Of a stretch of DNA of 64,000 bases, positions 22,401-32,698 are shown one piece after another (position 1 is the stretch's first letter; each line of letters starts with the position of its first letter). The stretch comes from Gyrodactylus bullatarudis (Eukaryota > Platyhelminthes > Monogenea > Gyrodactylidea > Gyrodactylidae). The notes below the pieces were generated by a model. It searched no databases. It had not been told where the DNA came from and saw only the letters and a program-made list of their open reading frames with translations. The translations under genes and the position numbers were made by a program. The DNA is taken from assembly GCA_012064415.1 (NCBI GenBank), contig SSNU01000024.1, positions 311,812 through 375,811 on the forward strand, in the 5' to 3' direction.

Positions 22401-25400
22401 ATTTTTATAAATCATATTAGCTAGCTAGTACATTTTAGCTAGCTAATACCGATACTAGCTCATTTGACATATTAGCTGCAACATATATAAAAATGTAATT
22501 GTGATTTTGTGCGTTTATAGACTCCGAAACTACTCGATCGATTTTTATGAAATTTTGAGATCTTATGTAATATTTTCTCTTCTGTGTCATAGTCGGTGCC
22601 GATTTTTGATTTGATCGAGATCTTCGTCATCGTCACTAGGTACCCCTATTTTAAAAACCGAGTTTTGAAAGCTGATTAGTCGAAAAAACTGATTGCACGT
22701 AAGAGTGGAAGAGTTTCTTTCCTATACAAATACACAGAGTCTATTTTCCCTTCCGGTGCCGATGGATATATATGTTTATTTTCCAATTTTTTGAACCTTC
22801 ATAACTCTACCAGTTTGATAGGTTTCTGGATCAATTAAAGTTTAAATTGAAGTCCACAATGTGAACTTGCATTAGCAATATTTTTGGCCAAATAACACCA
22901 GTTTGGCTCCCACCTATAGTTCAAATCTTAGGAAAATCAATTTAAATTTCTTGATGCATGGAAGTATTGAATTAGTGGTTTGTAATTTCAAGAAATTTAA
23001 ATTAATTTTCTAAAGATTTCTGACTCAAACTTTGTAGAATTTCAAGCAACAGTTTTAGCATCAATAGATTCACTTTTTAAAAATGTTCTAATCACCATAA
23101 AACCCTGTTCGTGATATGATTACCATTTTTGGCATTAAAAATTTCAGAAGATCTTAACAAAGAATTTGAATATCACTCAATGAGAAATAAAGTAATAGAG
23201 CTAAAATCTTTGGGTCAGATGAAGATTTTCCCCTTAAGAAATAAATTTCAAAAATTTTTCATCCAAAGATCTTTTTAAATAACTGAATGAAAAGGATCTG
23301 AAATATTCGAAAATAGGAAATCTATAGTCAAGAAAACATATTTGGAAGATTTAAAATTAAATAACAATCAAAATTTTCAGACAACGTACGTCATCAAGAT
23401 CCACTTATTGATAATATAACCATTCGAGCTCTCTCAAGGTAAAAGTATAAAATTGAATAATTAACTTGGACGTTGTTGATAAACAGACCTTGAGAATTTC
23501 ATAAGTGTTGAAATTATTAAAGTTAGATAAAAATTAATTTAAATCGTAGGTAAATTAAAATTTTGAAATATTACATAGCGAAGCGTGTTGAGGCAAGCTT
23601 GTTAATTATAATAAGTATTACTTATCAAGTAATTTATTCTGAGAAATCTTTTTTTACGATGGATATCAAGGGTTCTATGTATTCTCGGACATGGAGTATA
23701 CATGATTTGATTTATAAATAATTAATACGTTCTTGTTCTTACAATAAAATTTCATTATTTGATTGTTAACTACTGGGAGCTCTTATTCTTCGAAAGAGGA
23801 AGACAAAAAAATTCATTCAGAAATTCTTTGCTGGTTTCTAAACTTATAAGGAAGGTTTTCTCGAACCTTATATTGCAGAGTTGCATTGCCCTGAACTGTA
23901 TTTCTAATGAAATTTTCATTCAGATTACAACATTAGTGGATTGTTTGGAGAGTTCCCGGAAATTCACAAGATCTGGAACGACTCGCTAAACTTTGAAGAG
24001 AACCTCAAGGCATTAACCGCCCTCAATTATCAACAGGCCTATGATAAAATCAACATTTCCAAGTCCATCCTTTTTGTTAGCAGTGTCATAACTACAGTCG
24101 GTAAGTTTCTCGTTAATAGTGAAGAAAACCAATTTACTTTACATCTCTAGACTCTGAAATACTCGTTTTTAAAGGGTTTTATCAAAATTTCAAAATATTT
24201 CTCTCCACAGCATGAAACGGCTATGGGTCACTGTTGTAGCACCTTGAAGGCTGTTTGGCGAGCAAAATTGTATTGCTAGTCTTTCCCCTTTGTTAATTCA
24301 TCATCAATCAAGATGAGCACTCCTACTTCTCCTGCTAATCAGATGCTTCAACTCTCTGTGTTCTTTCTGTAGATTTGATTTAATCTAATTATCCCTTACG
24401 TATCTAGATCAAGAGACTAGATCGTCTGGCCTGAATAATATACATAAATTATATATGCTCACGTAACAAAACTAATGTATCAGATTATGACATCACTTCT
24501 TGAATAGGGGGGGGGGTCTACCTTAGCCTTGAAAATAAAATTTGCATATTCAAAGCTAGCGTTGATATTGTGAAGAAGAGTTCCCTATTCCCTACACAAA
24601 TCTCAATCTTATTTTCCCCCTTCCCCACGGAAACTCAGAAATAAAAATACTTCTCATAATTATGAAATAAGGCAATAGGTTGTTAAATAAATAAAACAAT
24701 CGAAAATGCCGGATTTTGGGTTATTCTGCCTCTTATGAAATGAAAAATTTCAAATCTTCGGCATTTTGAATTTCTCTGCCTAATCTTGATTAAAAATAAT
24801 CCTAATTAATCTCATGAAATCTTTGAAACTATCAAGAAACTAAGAAAAGTTGATAAATAAATTGATACCCAACCTGTAATTATTACTGAGAAATCAAGAT
24901 ACAATATTGTGCAATTCATTGAAAAAATGAGTCACAAGAAAAATTGATGAGCTCAGTCAAACCCTACCCCTCCTCCCTAAGGAATGCTTTCTATTCTCAT
25001 TGATCCAATAACTCTCCTGGATCAGGGGAACAGTGACCCGGGACTATGGATTTGTCCCCTTGGTTCCTCGGACATTTTGAGAACAGTTTGATACTTTTTC
25101 CCATCTACATTTTGATCTTGACTGTGGGAAAAGAGGATATATTTTGATATCATGATTGGACGCGATAAAAAATACTATCAATTTATTATTACTATTCTCA
25201 GTGACAAATTTGTCAATAATTACTTTTATGAGTGAGCTACAAACACACCCACACTCACACACAAGCTTAAATGTCATTTTATACTTAATACTCTACAGTT
25301 TTATTTCCCAGTTGAGGAGAAAATTTTCTTTTTTGGAATATAGGGGTTAACCTACGAAAATTTATGGCCTCCACAAAGCGATTTGACTCCCAACTTCGTC

Positions 25401-28400
25401 ATGGACCTATCCTTATTCCATGAGTAGTAATTAACTAGGGTACGCAAAATACGAAAAAATATCATCTACAGATCAAGTCCTTTTTTACTTTTCATCTAAA
25501 TTCACTTTAAAAAATAGAGAGTAAAATACATCAAAGTATTCCATTGATCGTTGTCTCCCAGCTCATGCTTTTCGATTGCCAAATGTTGAGTTATTAAAAT
25601 AGTTTTTTTAGTTAATCATCCTAGCAAAGTTTTGTCTTCAACCAGAGAGACTTTTCTTCAAAACCGAAAAACCACTCAAAACTCATCTTCCCCCAATCTA
25701 ATGTATGGGAATCTGTAGCTGGGGTGACTGAAATTAGCAAAAAGGAGCTATTCTGCTAAAACAAGATTGAAATTCGATTTCTCGATGGAAATGTTGAGAA
25801 TATTTTAAAATAAATTCCCATCTTCTTGTACTACTATCTTGGCCTTTCTATGTAGTGTATTTTGTAATACACATTTAATTAAAATAAATCATTCTAATGT
25901 CAAACTGCACTTGATGATTTATTCTAGACACGATATGCTCGAAGAAGAATTGTCTCTTCAGAATTCAGGCATAGCCTGTTTTAGCCAAAAGCCGTGTGTA
26001 CAAATAAAGAGTCTTGTTTCATTTAAAGATTACATCAGTCTTAACCTTTCCTCGGTGGGATTATACAACTGATCTAATTCTGTTTAATTGTTACTACACC
26101 TAGTAGTTAATACAAGAAGGGATGGAAATTTATGTGATTTGCCTTCTTTGTCCAATTGTGATACTAAAAATCAACTTTTGATTTAACTCTCCATCTCTGA
26201 AATCAGCAAAAATTTCAAAGTCAAAATTCAAAAGAATGACACTATTTTTAGATTTAAAATAGCCCAAAAAATCTTGATGAAAAAATTGAAAATTTTGTAA
26301 ATAAATTCCCATCTTCTACTAGGTAATCATACTCTGATCGCCCAGTATCTAATCGATTTGCTAGGCGAATTTTTCTAACGTTTTTAATCATTCCTTTACT
26401 CACCTTCAGGAGTAACCAGCAGAGGACAGAAATTGATTTCAGAGTTTAGTTCACCTAACCTTTAGTTCCTTCCCTTCCCACGGATTAACATCATGAAAAG
26501 AAATTTATCAAACTAGCCCAGATGAAACAAGAGAGCTCTCCCCTCGTTATTTTCGAGAGATTAGGGAGTACACAATGAGAAATTAACAATTCGATAATAA
26601 TAAATAATAAAAAACAATAATGTAACAATGCGAATCGATTTTATCGAGCAAACTCTGATAACTCAATTCTAAAATGAAAGAAAATTTCCTCTTCCAGGTT
26701 ACGGCCTCTTCTCGCCAAGATCGCAAAACGGTCGCCTATTCTGCGTCATCTTAACAATGTTTGGTGTCCCTCTATCGATAACAACCTCCTCCAACCTGGC
26801 TCAGTTCATCATGTTATTTCTGAGGCAGTTGAATATCAACTGCGTCGTCTTCATATCCAACTTGTTCTACCGAATTCGCATCTATCATCGTCTAACAAAG
26901 AAGGCCTACAGACGAGAGACTTCCTTCGTGTCGCATCGTCAATCAAGGAAAAGTCTGAAATCCAATAGCCAACCAGCCGTTGATGAAATCGATGCTTCAT
27001 CCAGTGATACCTCCGATGTCTTTTACATGTAAGATTGCCATTCTATCCACTTTGTATAAATAGAAACATTTAGAACGGATTACTTTAGAACGGAGCCGAC
27101 AAAAAGGGAACTAGACCTGCTCCTTAATCGGGACCAACTCCTGTTGAATGGCCTCGTCTTGACAAGTCGTGAGAGAAAGATGTAAGTCTCTAACTTTTCA
27201 TTGGTTGTTTCGACCACTTAGCCAATGACTAATTTCTTCAATTTTTCATACAACAGCCTGACCAGTATCTATTCACAGAGTTCATTTGAAGATAACCTCT
27301 ATTGTGAACAGTGCAGTGGCATAGTTAACATGAATCGTAAACGCTTCTCCGAAATAATCTCCAACCAGTCACCAAACAAGGGTAAGAGGGCTATGAAGAC
27401 GCCTCAGACACATCATGATTCGTTGCCCATAAAACTCCCTGCAAGATGTGATAGGAAGTCTCAACTAAGCCAAGATCCTCTATCGGGCCCAATCGAACTA
27501 AATGCTGGAGATGCCCGAATTATTGAGAATAAACTTGTCGATGATAACTCCGATGAAGTTGACAAGGGGTCACCTTCTCGAAATATTTTTGTGAGTTTCA
27601 TCTCTTGTTATAAAAAATCCAGTGTAATTCTCTATAATCTCAACTTGAAAAATCCACATCCATTCTCAGGAGGAATCGGTGATTTTTACAAAAATCTTTT
27701 CGTCAAGGTAAAAAAATATTCTGAAAAATAGCTATTTTTAGCAAAATTGAATTTCCTTTTGATTTGATATCCAAAAATACTTTATTAAGTTTTAACAGTT
27801 TTTTGATGAGAACTTGAGTTGAGAACTACATGAAAGACATATCCAAATCGATAATGTAGTTCTTCATTCTACTACTGCCATTAAAAGTAAACGCAATGTT
27901 TACGACATATCAACTTCTTCTCAACTAGTTAGCTGAGAACAGTTTGTATTAATACACGCTGCTCTGAAGAAAACAAATGCATTCTGTATTTCCTCTTAAA
28001 TGTTCAAGTTTTAAAGGAGGAAATGTGTAAAGAAACGATGGGGAATTAGCTGTTGTTGTTATATACACAGTGTTTTTATATACTAAATAAATAAATATAA
28101 TTTCTCTGTGATGGTGTGGTTGACAAATTAGAATTTCATATGATACATACATCGTTGTATTTACGCCTCCCTCTATTCATTCAGCTTTTCCCAGTGTCTA
28201 TATGCAAATAAAAAAAATTGCTTCTTGATTATTAACTACTGTATCGATTCCACTTACAATATTCACTCTTCAACGGTGAGATCAGCTGTTTGAGTCCACC
28301 ATTCGAAGGTGGGAGTCATACAAGTGGGTTACATGACCTTGTGTCTGTCTTGTCTCGTTTCAGAAAATTCGGAATCTTAGTTGTACCTATGTTGATCATT

Positions 28401-29232
28401 ATCGATTTTTTATCGAGAACGAAAACTTATTAGGCCCTTTCTTTAGTCTTTTGTTACATGTTACATGTCTTTTCAACAAGAGTTACTTTAGGATAATTAG
28501 GGTGGGGGAAAAATTAAAAAATAAATTACAGTGAATAAACTTTCATAAAAATTAATTTTGAATGATTATATTTTCAAAGTTTATCAAGAATATTATTCGA
28601 TTTTGAACTCAATAAAGCAAGTTTAGAGAAAACCAACGAATATTTTAGTAATAAAAGTTATATTTCGTCGGTTTCCCGAACCAATTGCTCAAAAATTCAC
28701 ATTGTGGTCCGGCGATAAAGTCTGAAGAGACCCGGCGAAATTTAACTTTAATCACTAAACTATTCGTTCGTAGATAAAAACATGATTATTTTTTTCTATC
28801 TTGTAGACTACAACATGCTCAAAAATTAGAGGACGAATTCTATTTATTGATCGAGTAATAATTGCACGTGTGATATCATTTCTCCTGTTAATTTTGATAG
28901 TATTTTTCATTGATATAATTGCTCCTGCCTTGATATTTAAACACATTGAGTCCGATTGGTCCTTCCTGGACTCAGTCTACGTGGCCACAATTTCAATGTC
29001 AACTGTTGGCCTTGGCGACTTGGTTCCTAACCTCCAGAGGATCGAAACAACCTACAATTTCATCTATGAAATCATCTTAGCAGGTTACCTTATTTTTGGC
29101 ACTGTCCTATTTATGGTCATCCTGCGTTCCTTCCACGAGACCTTCATTCATGTTCAGACGCAAATCGATGAACAAAAGATTTTCAACCAGCTAAAACGGA
29201 AATCTTCAACCAGGAATAGCTTTAAAATTTGA
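13480..29232 (+). CDS. Two-pore-domain potassium channel (K2P)
   Basis: K2P channels set the resting membrane potential as dimers. Exons 13480-14134, 23924-24100, 26698-27028, 27089-27181, 27257-27590 and 28807-29232 sum to 672 codons. A long cytosolic N-terminus precedes M1 (about 153-175). An extracellular cap follows, then pore 1 with T-T-V-G-Y-G, whose glycine codon is split by the exon 2/3 intron, then M2. M3 (about 551-570), pore 2 with S-T-V-G-L-G-D and M4 are in the last exon. GYG/GLG filters are typical of K2P. The M2-M3 cytosolic loop is unusually long (about 215 residues, Ser/Lys-rich, exons 3-5). Introns are 9789, 2597, 60, 75 and 1216 nt. I cannot assign a vertebrate subfamily. 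Confidence 0.9.
15840..16160 (+). mobile_element. Penelope-like element, solo terminal fragment
   Basis: This stretch repeats the terminal region of the element at 46501-48120. Shared parts are a CTACCTTGGCC block followed by CTTTTTCAC, then CCACTGATGATGCTTTATGAAA, and a terminal TTTCCGGACGTAT block. No coding sequence remains, so this looks like a solo or 5'-truncated copy. Both edges are approximate. Confidence 0.6.
21600..23608 (+). mobile_element. Decayed Helitron-like element, interrupted by a Ginger-like insertion
   Basis: The left end reads TC-TATATATA, then after the nested insertion TATAAAAATG, followed by a segment with CCGAAACTACTCGATCGATT that resembles the subterminal sequence of many animal Helitrons. 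The right end has GCGAAGCGTG and a G/C-rich hairpin-like tail ending near CTTG followed by T, with A on the left flank, as expected for insertion between A and T. The canonical end is CTRR, so this end is degenerate. No Rep/helicase coding sequence is visible. The assignment rests on recalled features of the class. Confidence 0.4.
21610..22483 (-). mobile_element. Non-autonomous Ginger-like transposon with integrase C-terminal relic
   Basis: The 874-bp element starts TGTTGCAGC and ends GCTGCAACA. The terminal inverted repeats are 22 bp exact, then near-identical, with several copies of TTAGCTAGCTAA just inside. It is flanked by TATA repeats usable as a 4-bp or longer target duplication. On the minus strand (about 22188 to 21800) lies a decayed coding relic: a segment with G-I-I-T-E-I-N and Y-K/F-I-S-T, then one frameshift near 22032, then R-S-Q-F-E-V and a cysteine cluster C-x-C-x(3)-C-x(4)-R-C-x-C-K-K-x(4)-C-x(3)-C-H. 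That pattern is the C-terminal zinc region of Ginger/KRBA2-type integrases as I know them. The catalytic core is absent. Confidence 0.65.
24101..26697 (+). other. K2P intron 2 (2.6 kb)
   Basis: AT-rich, with no gene that I can support. It contains an apparent 473-bp insertion flanked by 18-bp direct repeats (25827-26299) and a poly-G tract near 24508-24517. Confidence 0.5.
25827..26299. mobile_element. Possible retroposed insertion with 18-bp target duplication
   Basis: An exact 18-bp direct repeat (AATAAATTCCCATCTTCT) sits at about 25809-25826 and 26300-26317. The intervening 473 bp has no coding capacity that I recognise. Its left part has CTTGGCCTTTCTATG, weakly like the Penelope terminal block. 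An 18-bp duplication fits a target-primed retroelement better than a DNA transposon. Duplication by other means is possible. Confidence 0.35.
27591..28806 (+). other. K2P intron 5 (1.2 kb)
   Basis: No coding sequence recognised. A short G/C-rich hairpin (TCCACC...GGTGGGA) lies near 28295-28315. I cannot assign it to a known RNA. Confidence 0.4.
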
Positions 29233-29485
29233 GATTTTATCATATCTAAATGTACAACCAGATAATCAGTTTTTTATAGTTTACAAATAAAAATATATAA
29301 ACCCTTGTTTTAATAACACACTTTTTCATTTATTAGCATACAATGTATGTATGCCATACATACAGTTAATAAGTTAGTTATTTGTCAAGAGATTTTCAGA
29401 AGAACACTTAAACAAAATCTTAAAGCAAGCATTCGTTTTGGGAATTCCAGATTTGTTTGAATTAATACACAAAAGAAAATTCAAA

Positions 29486-30624
29486 ATGTTCTCCAGAAGC
29501 ATCCTAAACTTGAGATACCTCGGTCGGCATGTGAGGGCCGATTCAACATCCAAATGGTTCTCAACACTTCACTTCAAATACTATCCCACAGAAATAGGCG
29601 ATGAGTTCGGCTCAAAAGAGGAAACCAACATGTGTAACGCCCTTAATAGTGCCATGGATATATCGATGAAGGAAGACCCGACCACCTGTGTCTTTGGCGA
29701 GGATGTTGCTTTTGGCGGGGTATTCCGTTGTAGCGTTGGTCTATTGCAAAAATACGGGCAAGAAAGAGTCTTTAACACACCTCTGAGTGAGCAAGGCATT
29801 GCCGGGTTCGGCATTGGTCTAGCGGCTTCTGGAGTTAATGCAATAGCTGAAATTCAATTTGCCGACTACATCTTCCCAGCCTTTGATCAGCTTGTGAACG
29901 AAGCAGCCAAATACCGTTACCGATCAGGTAATTTATTCAACTGCGGCAAGCTGACCGTACGATCCCCATGCAGTGCTGTTGGTCATGGAGCTTGTTATCA
30001 CTCGCAGAGTGTTGAAGGCTTCTTTGCCCATGCACCAGGCCTCAAAGTGGTTATGCCTAGGGGTCCGATGCAAGCCAAAGGTCTCCTATTGTCCTGTATC
30101 GATGAACCAGATCCTTGTGTGTTCTTTGAGCCCAAAATACTCTATCGAACTGCAACAGAACTGGTACCCACCGGTAGCTATAGAATACCTCTTGGAAAAG
30201 CTGAAATTGTTCGCCAGGGCTCAGATATAACACTAGTCAGTTGGGGAACTCAGGTACATGTCATGCTGGAGTTGGCCGAAGACCTTATGGAAAAACACTC
30301 GATTTCCGCCGAGGTTATTGATTTGAGATCGATTATACCATGGGATGAAGAAACTGTTTACAAGTCTGTTATCAAGACAGGCCGTTGTCTCGTCTCGCAT
30401 GAGGCAACCTATACCGCTGGGTTTGGCGCTGAAATTGCCGCTTCTGTCCAAGTAATCTCTTTTTGTTGTAATTAATGTTTTAGGAAAACTGCTTCCTGAA
30501 TCTGGAGGCGCCAGTAAAGAGAATAACAGGGGTCGATACCCCTTTCCCTCTAATATTTGAAAAGTTTTTCATGCCCTCCAAGTACAAGTGTCTCGAGGGT
30601 GTCTTGAAGACAATGAATTTTTAA
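29486..30624 (+). CDS. BCKDHB: Branched-chain alpha-keto acid dehydrogenase E1 beta subunit
   Basis: Mitochondrial matrix enzyme subunit that, with the alpha subunit and thiamine diphosphate, decarboxylates the 2-oxo acids from Leu, Ile and Val. Two exons, 29486-30451 and 30484-30624, are joined by a 32-nt intron; 368 residues (human 392). I start at the first ATG, which gives a basic Ser/Arg-rich mitochondrial presequence. The transketolase pyrimidine-binding domain has [11 protein letters not shown] and N-T-P-L-S-E-Q-G-I; the C-terminal transketolase domain follows from S-W-G-T-Q. The second exon carries C-F-L-N-L-E-A-P and D-T-P-F-P, both strongly conserved. The gene lies 253 bp past the K2P stop on the same strand, and its 3' side runs into a long foldback. 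Confidence 0.95.
30452..30483 (+). other. 32-nt intron of BCKDHB
   Basis: GTAATC...TTTTAG. Removing it restores the conserved tail of BCKDHB; reading through meets a TAA. It is one of several introns of 27-38 nt in the window. Confidence 0.9.
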
Positions 30625-30720
30625 CGTTGATATTTCTCTATCAGAATTAATCAATAGATAAATTTTTTTCACTTATTGATCTTGAACTTGATGAACTTAA
30701 GGTTAACAGCCTGTATAATA

Positions 30721-31120
30721 GACATGATCGAATTAGAAATAAGAAGATGCCAGATTATTTCACAAATAAAGATCTCTATTTCGGGCATACTCATCAGTGT
30801 GATACATGCCATATAAATACTGGTTTTACAAGAGAGAATAGAGATGATGTTATTGGTTGAAATTTCAACTCAAAATGTACAATTGGTTAATACCTGTTAC
30901 CAGGTAAGAAATGTTGAATTTATAATTTTGTACAGTTTCAAGTGACAAAGGTAATTATGATTATAGTTTTCAAAAGTTTTTCAACCAATAACATCATCTC
31001 TATTCTCTCTTGTAAAACCAGTATTTATATGGCATGTATCACACTGATGAGTATGCCCGAAATAGAGATCTTTATTTGTGAAATAATCTGGCATCTTCTT
31101 ATTTCTAATTCGATCATGTC
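30721..31120. repeat. Foldback repeat with 143-bp near-perfect arms
   Basis: Arms 30721-30863 and 30978-31120 are reverse complements with almost no mismatch, separated by a 114-bp spacer. Both start or end at GACATGATCGAATTAG. The sequence just right of the element (to about 31175) also recurs at the second family copy (53330-53625), so the full element probably extends beyond the arms. No coding capacity. The near-identity suggests a young insertion or gene conversion. It begins 96 bp past the BCKDHB stop. Confidence 0.85.
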
Positions 31121-31289
31121 ATCGGTAGCTCAGCTTAAAACCAATGTCTCTGAACATTTATCTCAGACATGATCGAGATCTAATATAAATTGAAAAACAA
31201 ATTATTAGGTATATTTAACTTTGGAGTAAAACAGGATAGGCTGAAATGTTCCTGACTGCAATTCGTTAAATTAGTTTAAAATAAAAATA

Positions 31290-31520
31290 AATGAAGTACT
31301 TACTTGAGAGTATATGGATGAAAAAATACAAAATAAATTTCTTTCGAGCGGTACTAGCAAGATTCACGCATTTTATTTTCGTGTAGAAATTTATTTTAAT
31401 GTCTCGTTATTTAAAAGTAGATGGACGAAATAAATATAGAATAATTCTTCTTTAAGCAATACTCGTCAGATTCACGTCATTTGATATTTGTAGAGGAATT
31501 TATAGTTACTTGAAAGTAAG
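31290..31520. repeat. Diverged tandem duplication (about 115 bp, two copies)
   Basis: The units at about 31300-31405 and 31415-31515 share the order GATGGA-GAAA...TACTAGCAAGATTCACG-like and a final GAATTTAT block, with many substitutions. No gene. Limits are approximate. Confidence 0.4.
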
Positions 31521-31753
31521 TCCCTGTTTCATGAAAAAAATATACACTCGTTGTAATTGCACCCACAACGTTCTATGATCTACTTACTCATGGTTAATAA
31601 TTTTTGAATTAAAATTTTCAAATTTCATACAAAAATTTTATGACGAGTTGTCCGAGAGAGGTTGATGTTTTGAAATATCAATTTCGTGACATTGTATGAA
31701 TTCGCGTTGATCTAAGCGCAATTTAAAATTTTGAAAATGAAAAAGAATCACTC

Positions 31754-31760
31754 TATAAAT
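31754..31760 (+). promoter_or_regulatory. TATA box for the secreted cysteine-rich gene
   Basis: TATAAAT lies 70 bp upstream of the ATG at 31824, a spacing that leaves room for a start site near 31785 and a short leader. The gene is intronless, so the promoter should be adjacent. Confidence 0.5.
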
Positions 31761-31823
31761 TGGTGACAATTCAGTGTAAGAGCTCATAGAACAAATTGGT
31801 CTGTCCGCTACATTTGAGAAGGA

Positions 31824-32228
31824 ATGATTTCAATCAAATTATTAGTTGCCCAGCTCTACTGCCTTTTGATAATATTTACAATTGTCCAGGAGGTTGACGC
31901 TTCAGCCAGGTCAAGGAATCTTTTCTTCCTCCTTGGTTACCTCATGGGCCGTCATAAATGTTGCAAGAATAACAACGGATGTAACAACAATAACTGCGGC
32001 GGAGGTGGTGGTTGTGGATGCGGCAACAACTGCTGTGGTCAATGCTGTAATCCTTGCGGTAACAAGTGCTGTTACATGTTCGCTGATGCTGAAGTTTTGT
32101 CTCCACGCCATTTCAGCCAACATCAGAGTATGAACAACATTGAGGTTGCCCTAGCCAATGAAAAGACCCCATTTGAGTCAATCATCAAGGCCATACATTT
32201 GAACGGCCTTAGGATGATCACAGTCTAA
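31824..32228 (+). CDS. Small secreted Gly/Asn/Cys-rich protein, unknown
   Basis: I do not recognise this single-exon gene of 134 residues. An N-terminal hydrophobic segment (about 5-21) with a likely cleavage site after V-D-A near residue 26 indicates secretion. Residues about 46-87 hold 13 cysteines in a low-complexity Asn/Gly background (CC, CGC, CC-x-x-CC patterns), followed by a cysteine-free C-terminal segment of about 45 residues. A TATA box and a poly(A) signal candidate (AATAAA near 32406) frame it. The cysteine region could bind metal or form disulfides, as in structural matrix, eggshell or defence-type secreted proteins. Nothing in the sequence decides which. Confidence 0.75.
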   Translation: MISIKLLVAQLYCLLIIFTIVQEVDASARSRNLFFLLGYLMGRHKCCKNNNGCNNNNCGGGGGCGCGNNCCGQCCNPCGNKCCYMFADAEVLSPRHFSQHQSMNNIEVALANEKTPFESIIKAIHLNGLRMITV

Positions 32229-32698
32229 TTTGGCACTGGTCATTATCGGCCATTCTCTCGAGATAATTTTATTTTATGCTTTTTGTTAATTTTTGAAGTA
32301 CCCACGCCGTGATTTCCTTCTCATCCCTGCCAATTTATTTATTTATGTGGGGCTGGCGAAGAAAAATGCCAGAGATGGGACATTTTGTTTTATAATGCCT
32401 GAGAAAAATAAATTATTATTTTTTGTAATGAATTCAAGTCTTTTCTATTCACGACTTTCAACTTTACAACAAAGTAACCTTCTTCATTAGATGGACAACA
32501 AAAACTAGTTATTGGAAGCCTTCTTGAATAAGCCATCTACTCTGAAAAGTACACTATGAAGACCAGAAGAAAATCAATTCAGGGGTAACGCGGGGGGGGG
32601 GGTGAGCAACTTCCAATTTTACGCATATTTTATTCAATAAATTCATTCTACACATAGTTATAGTTCTCAATAAAACTCTTTCGCTCTTTTTTTCAGGG
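32229..32698. other. Convergent 3' interval
   Basis: Lies between the plus-strand secreted gene and the minus-strand Nav gene. A poly-G run occurs near 32594-32602. Nothing else recognised. Confidence 0.4.

Larger units (their letters stand above)
14135..23923 (+). other. K2P intron 1 (9.8 kb)
   Basis: AT-rich intron with no exon that I can support on either strand. It contains a Penelope-derived fragment (15840-16160) and a nested pair of DNA transposon remnants (21600-23608). Small imperfect inverted repeats occur near 14740-14860. The remainder has only short spurious frames. Confidence 0.6.

Noticed and set aside
28290..28320. Short G/C-rich hairpin as an RNA gene
   Set aside because: Too small and without any recognisable family motif.
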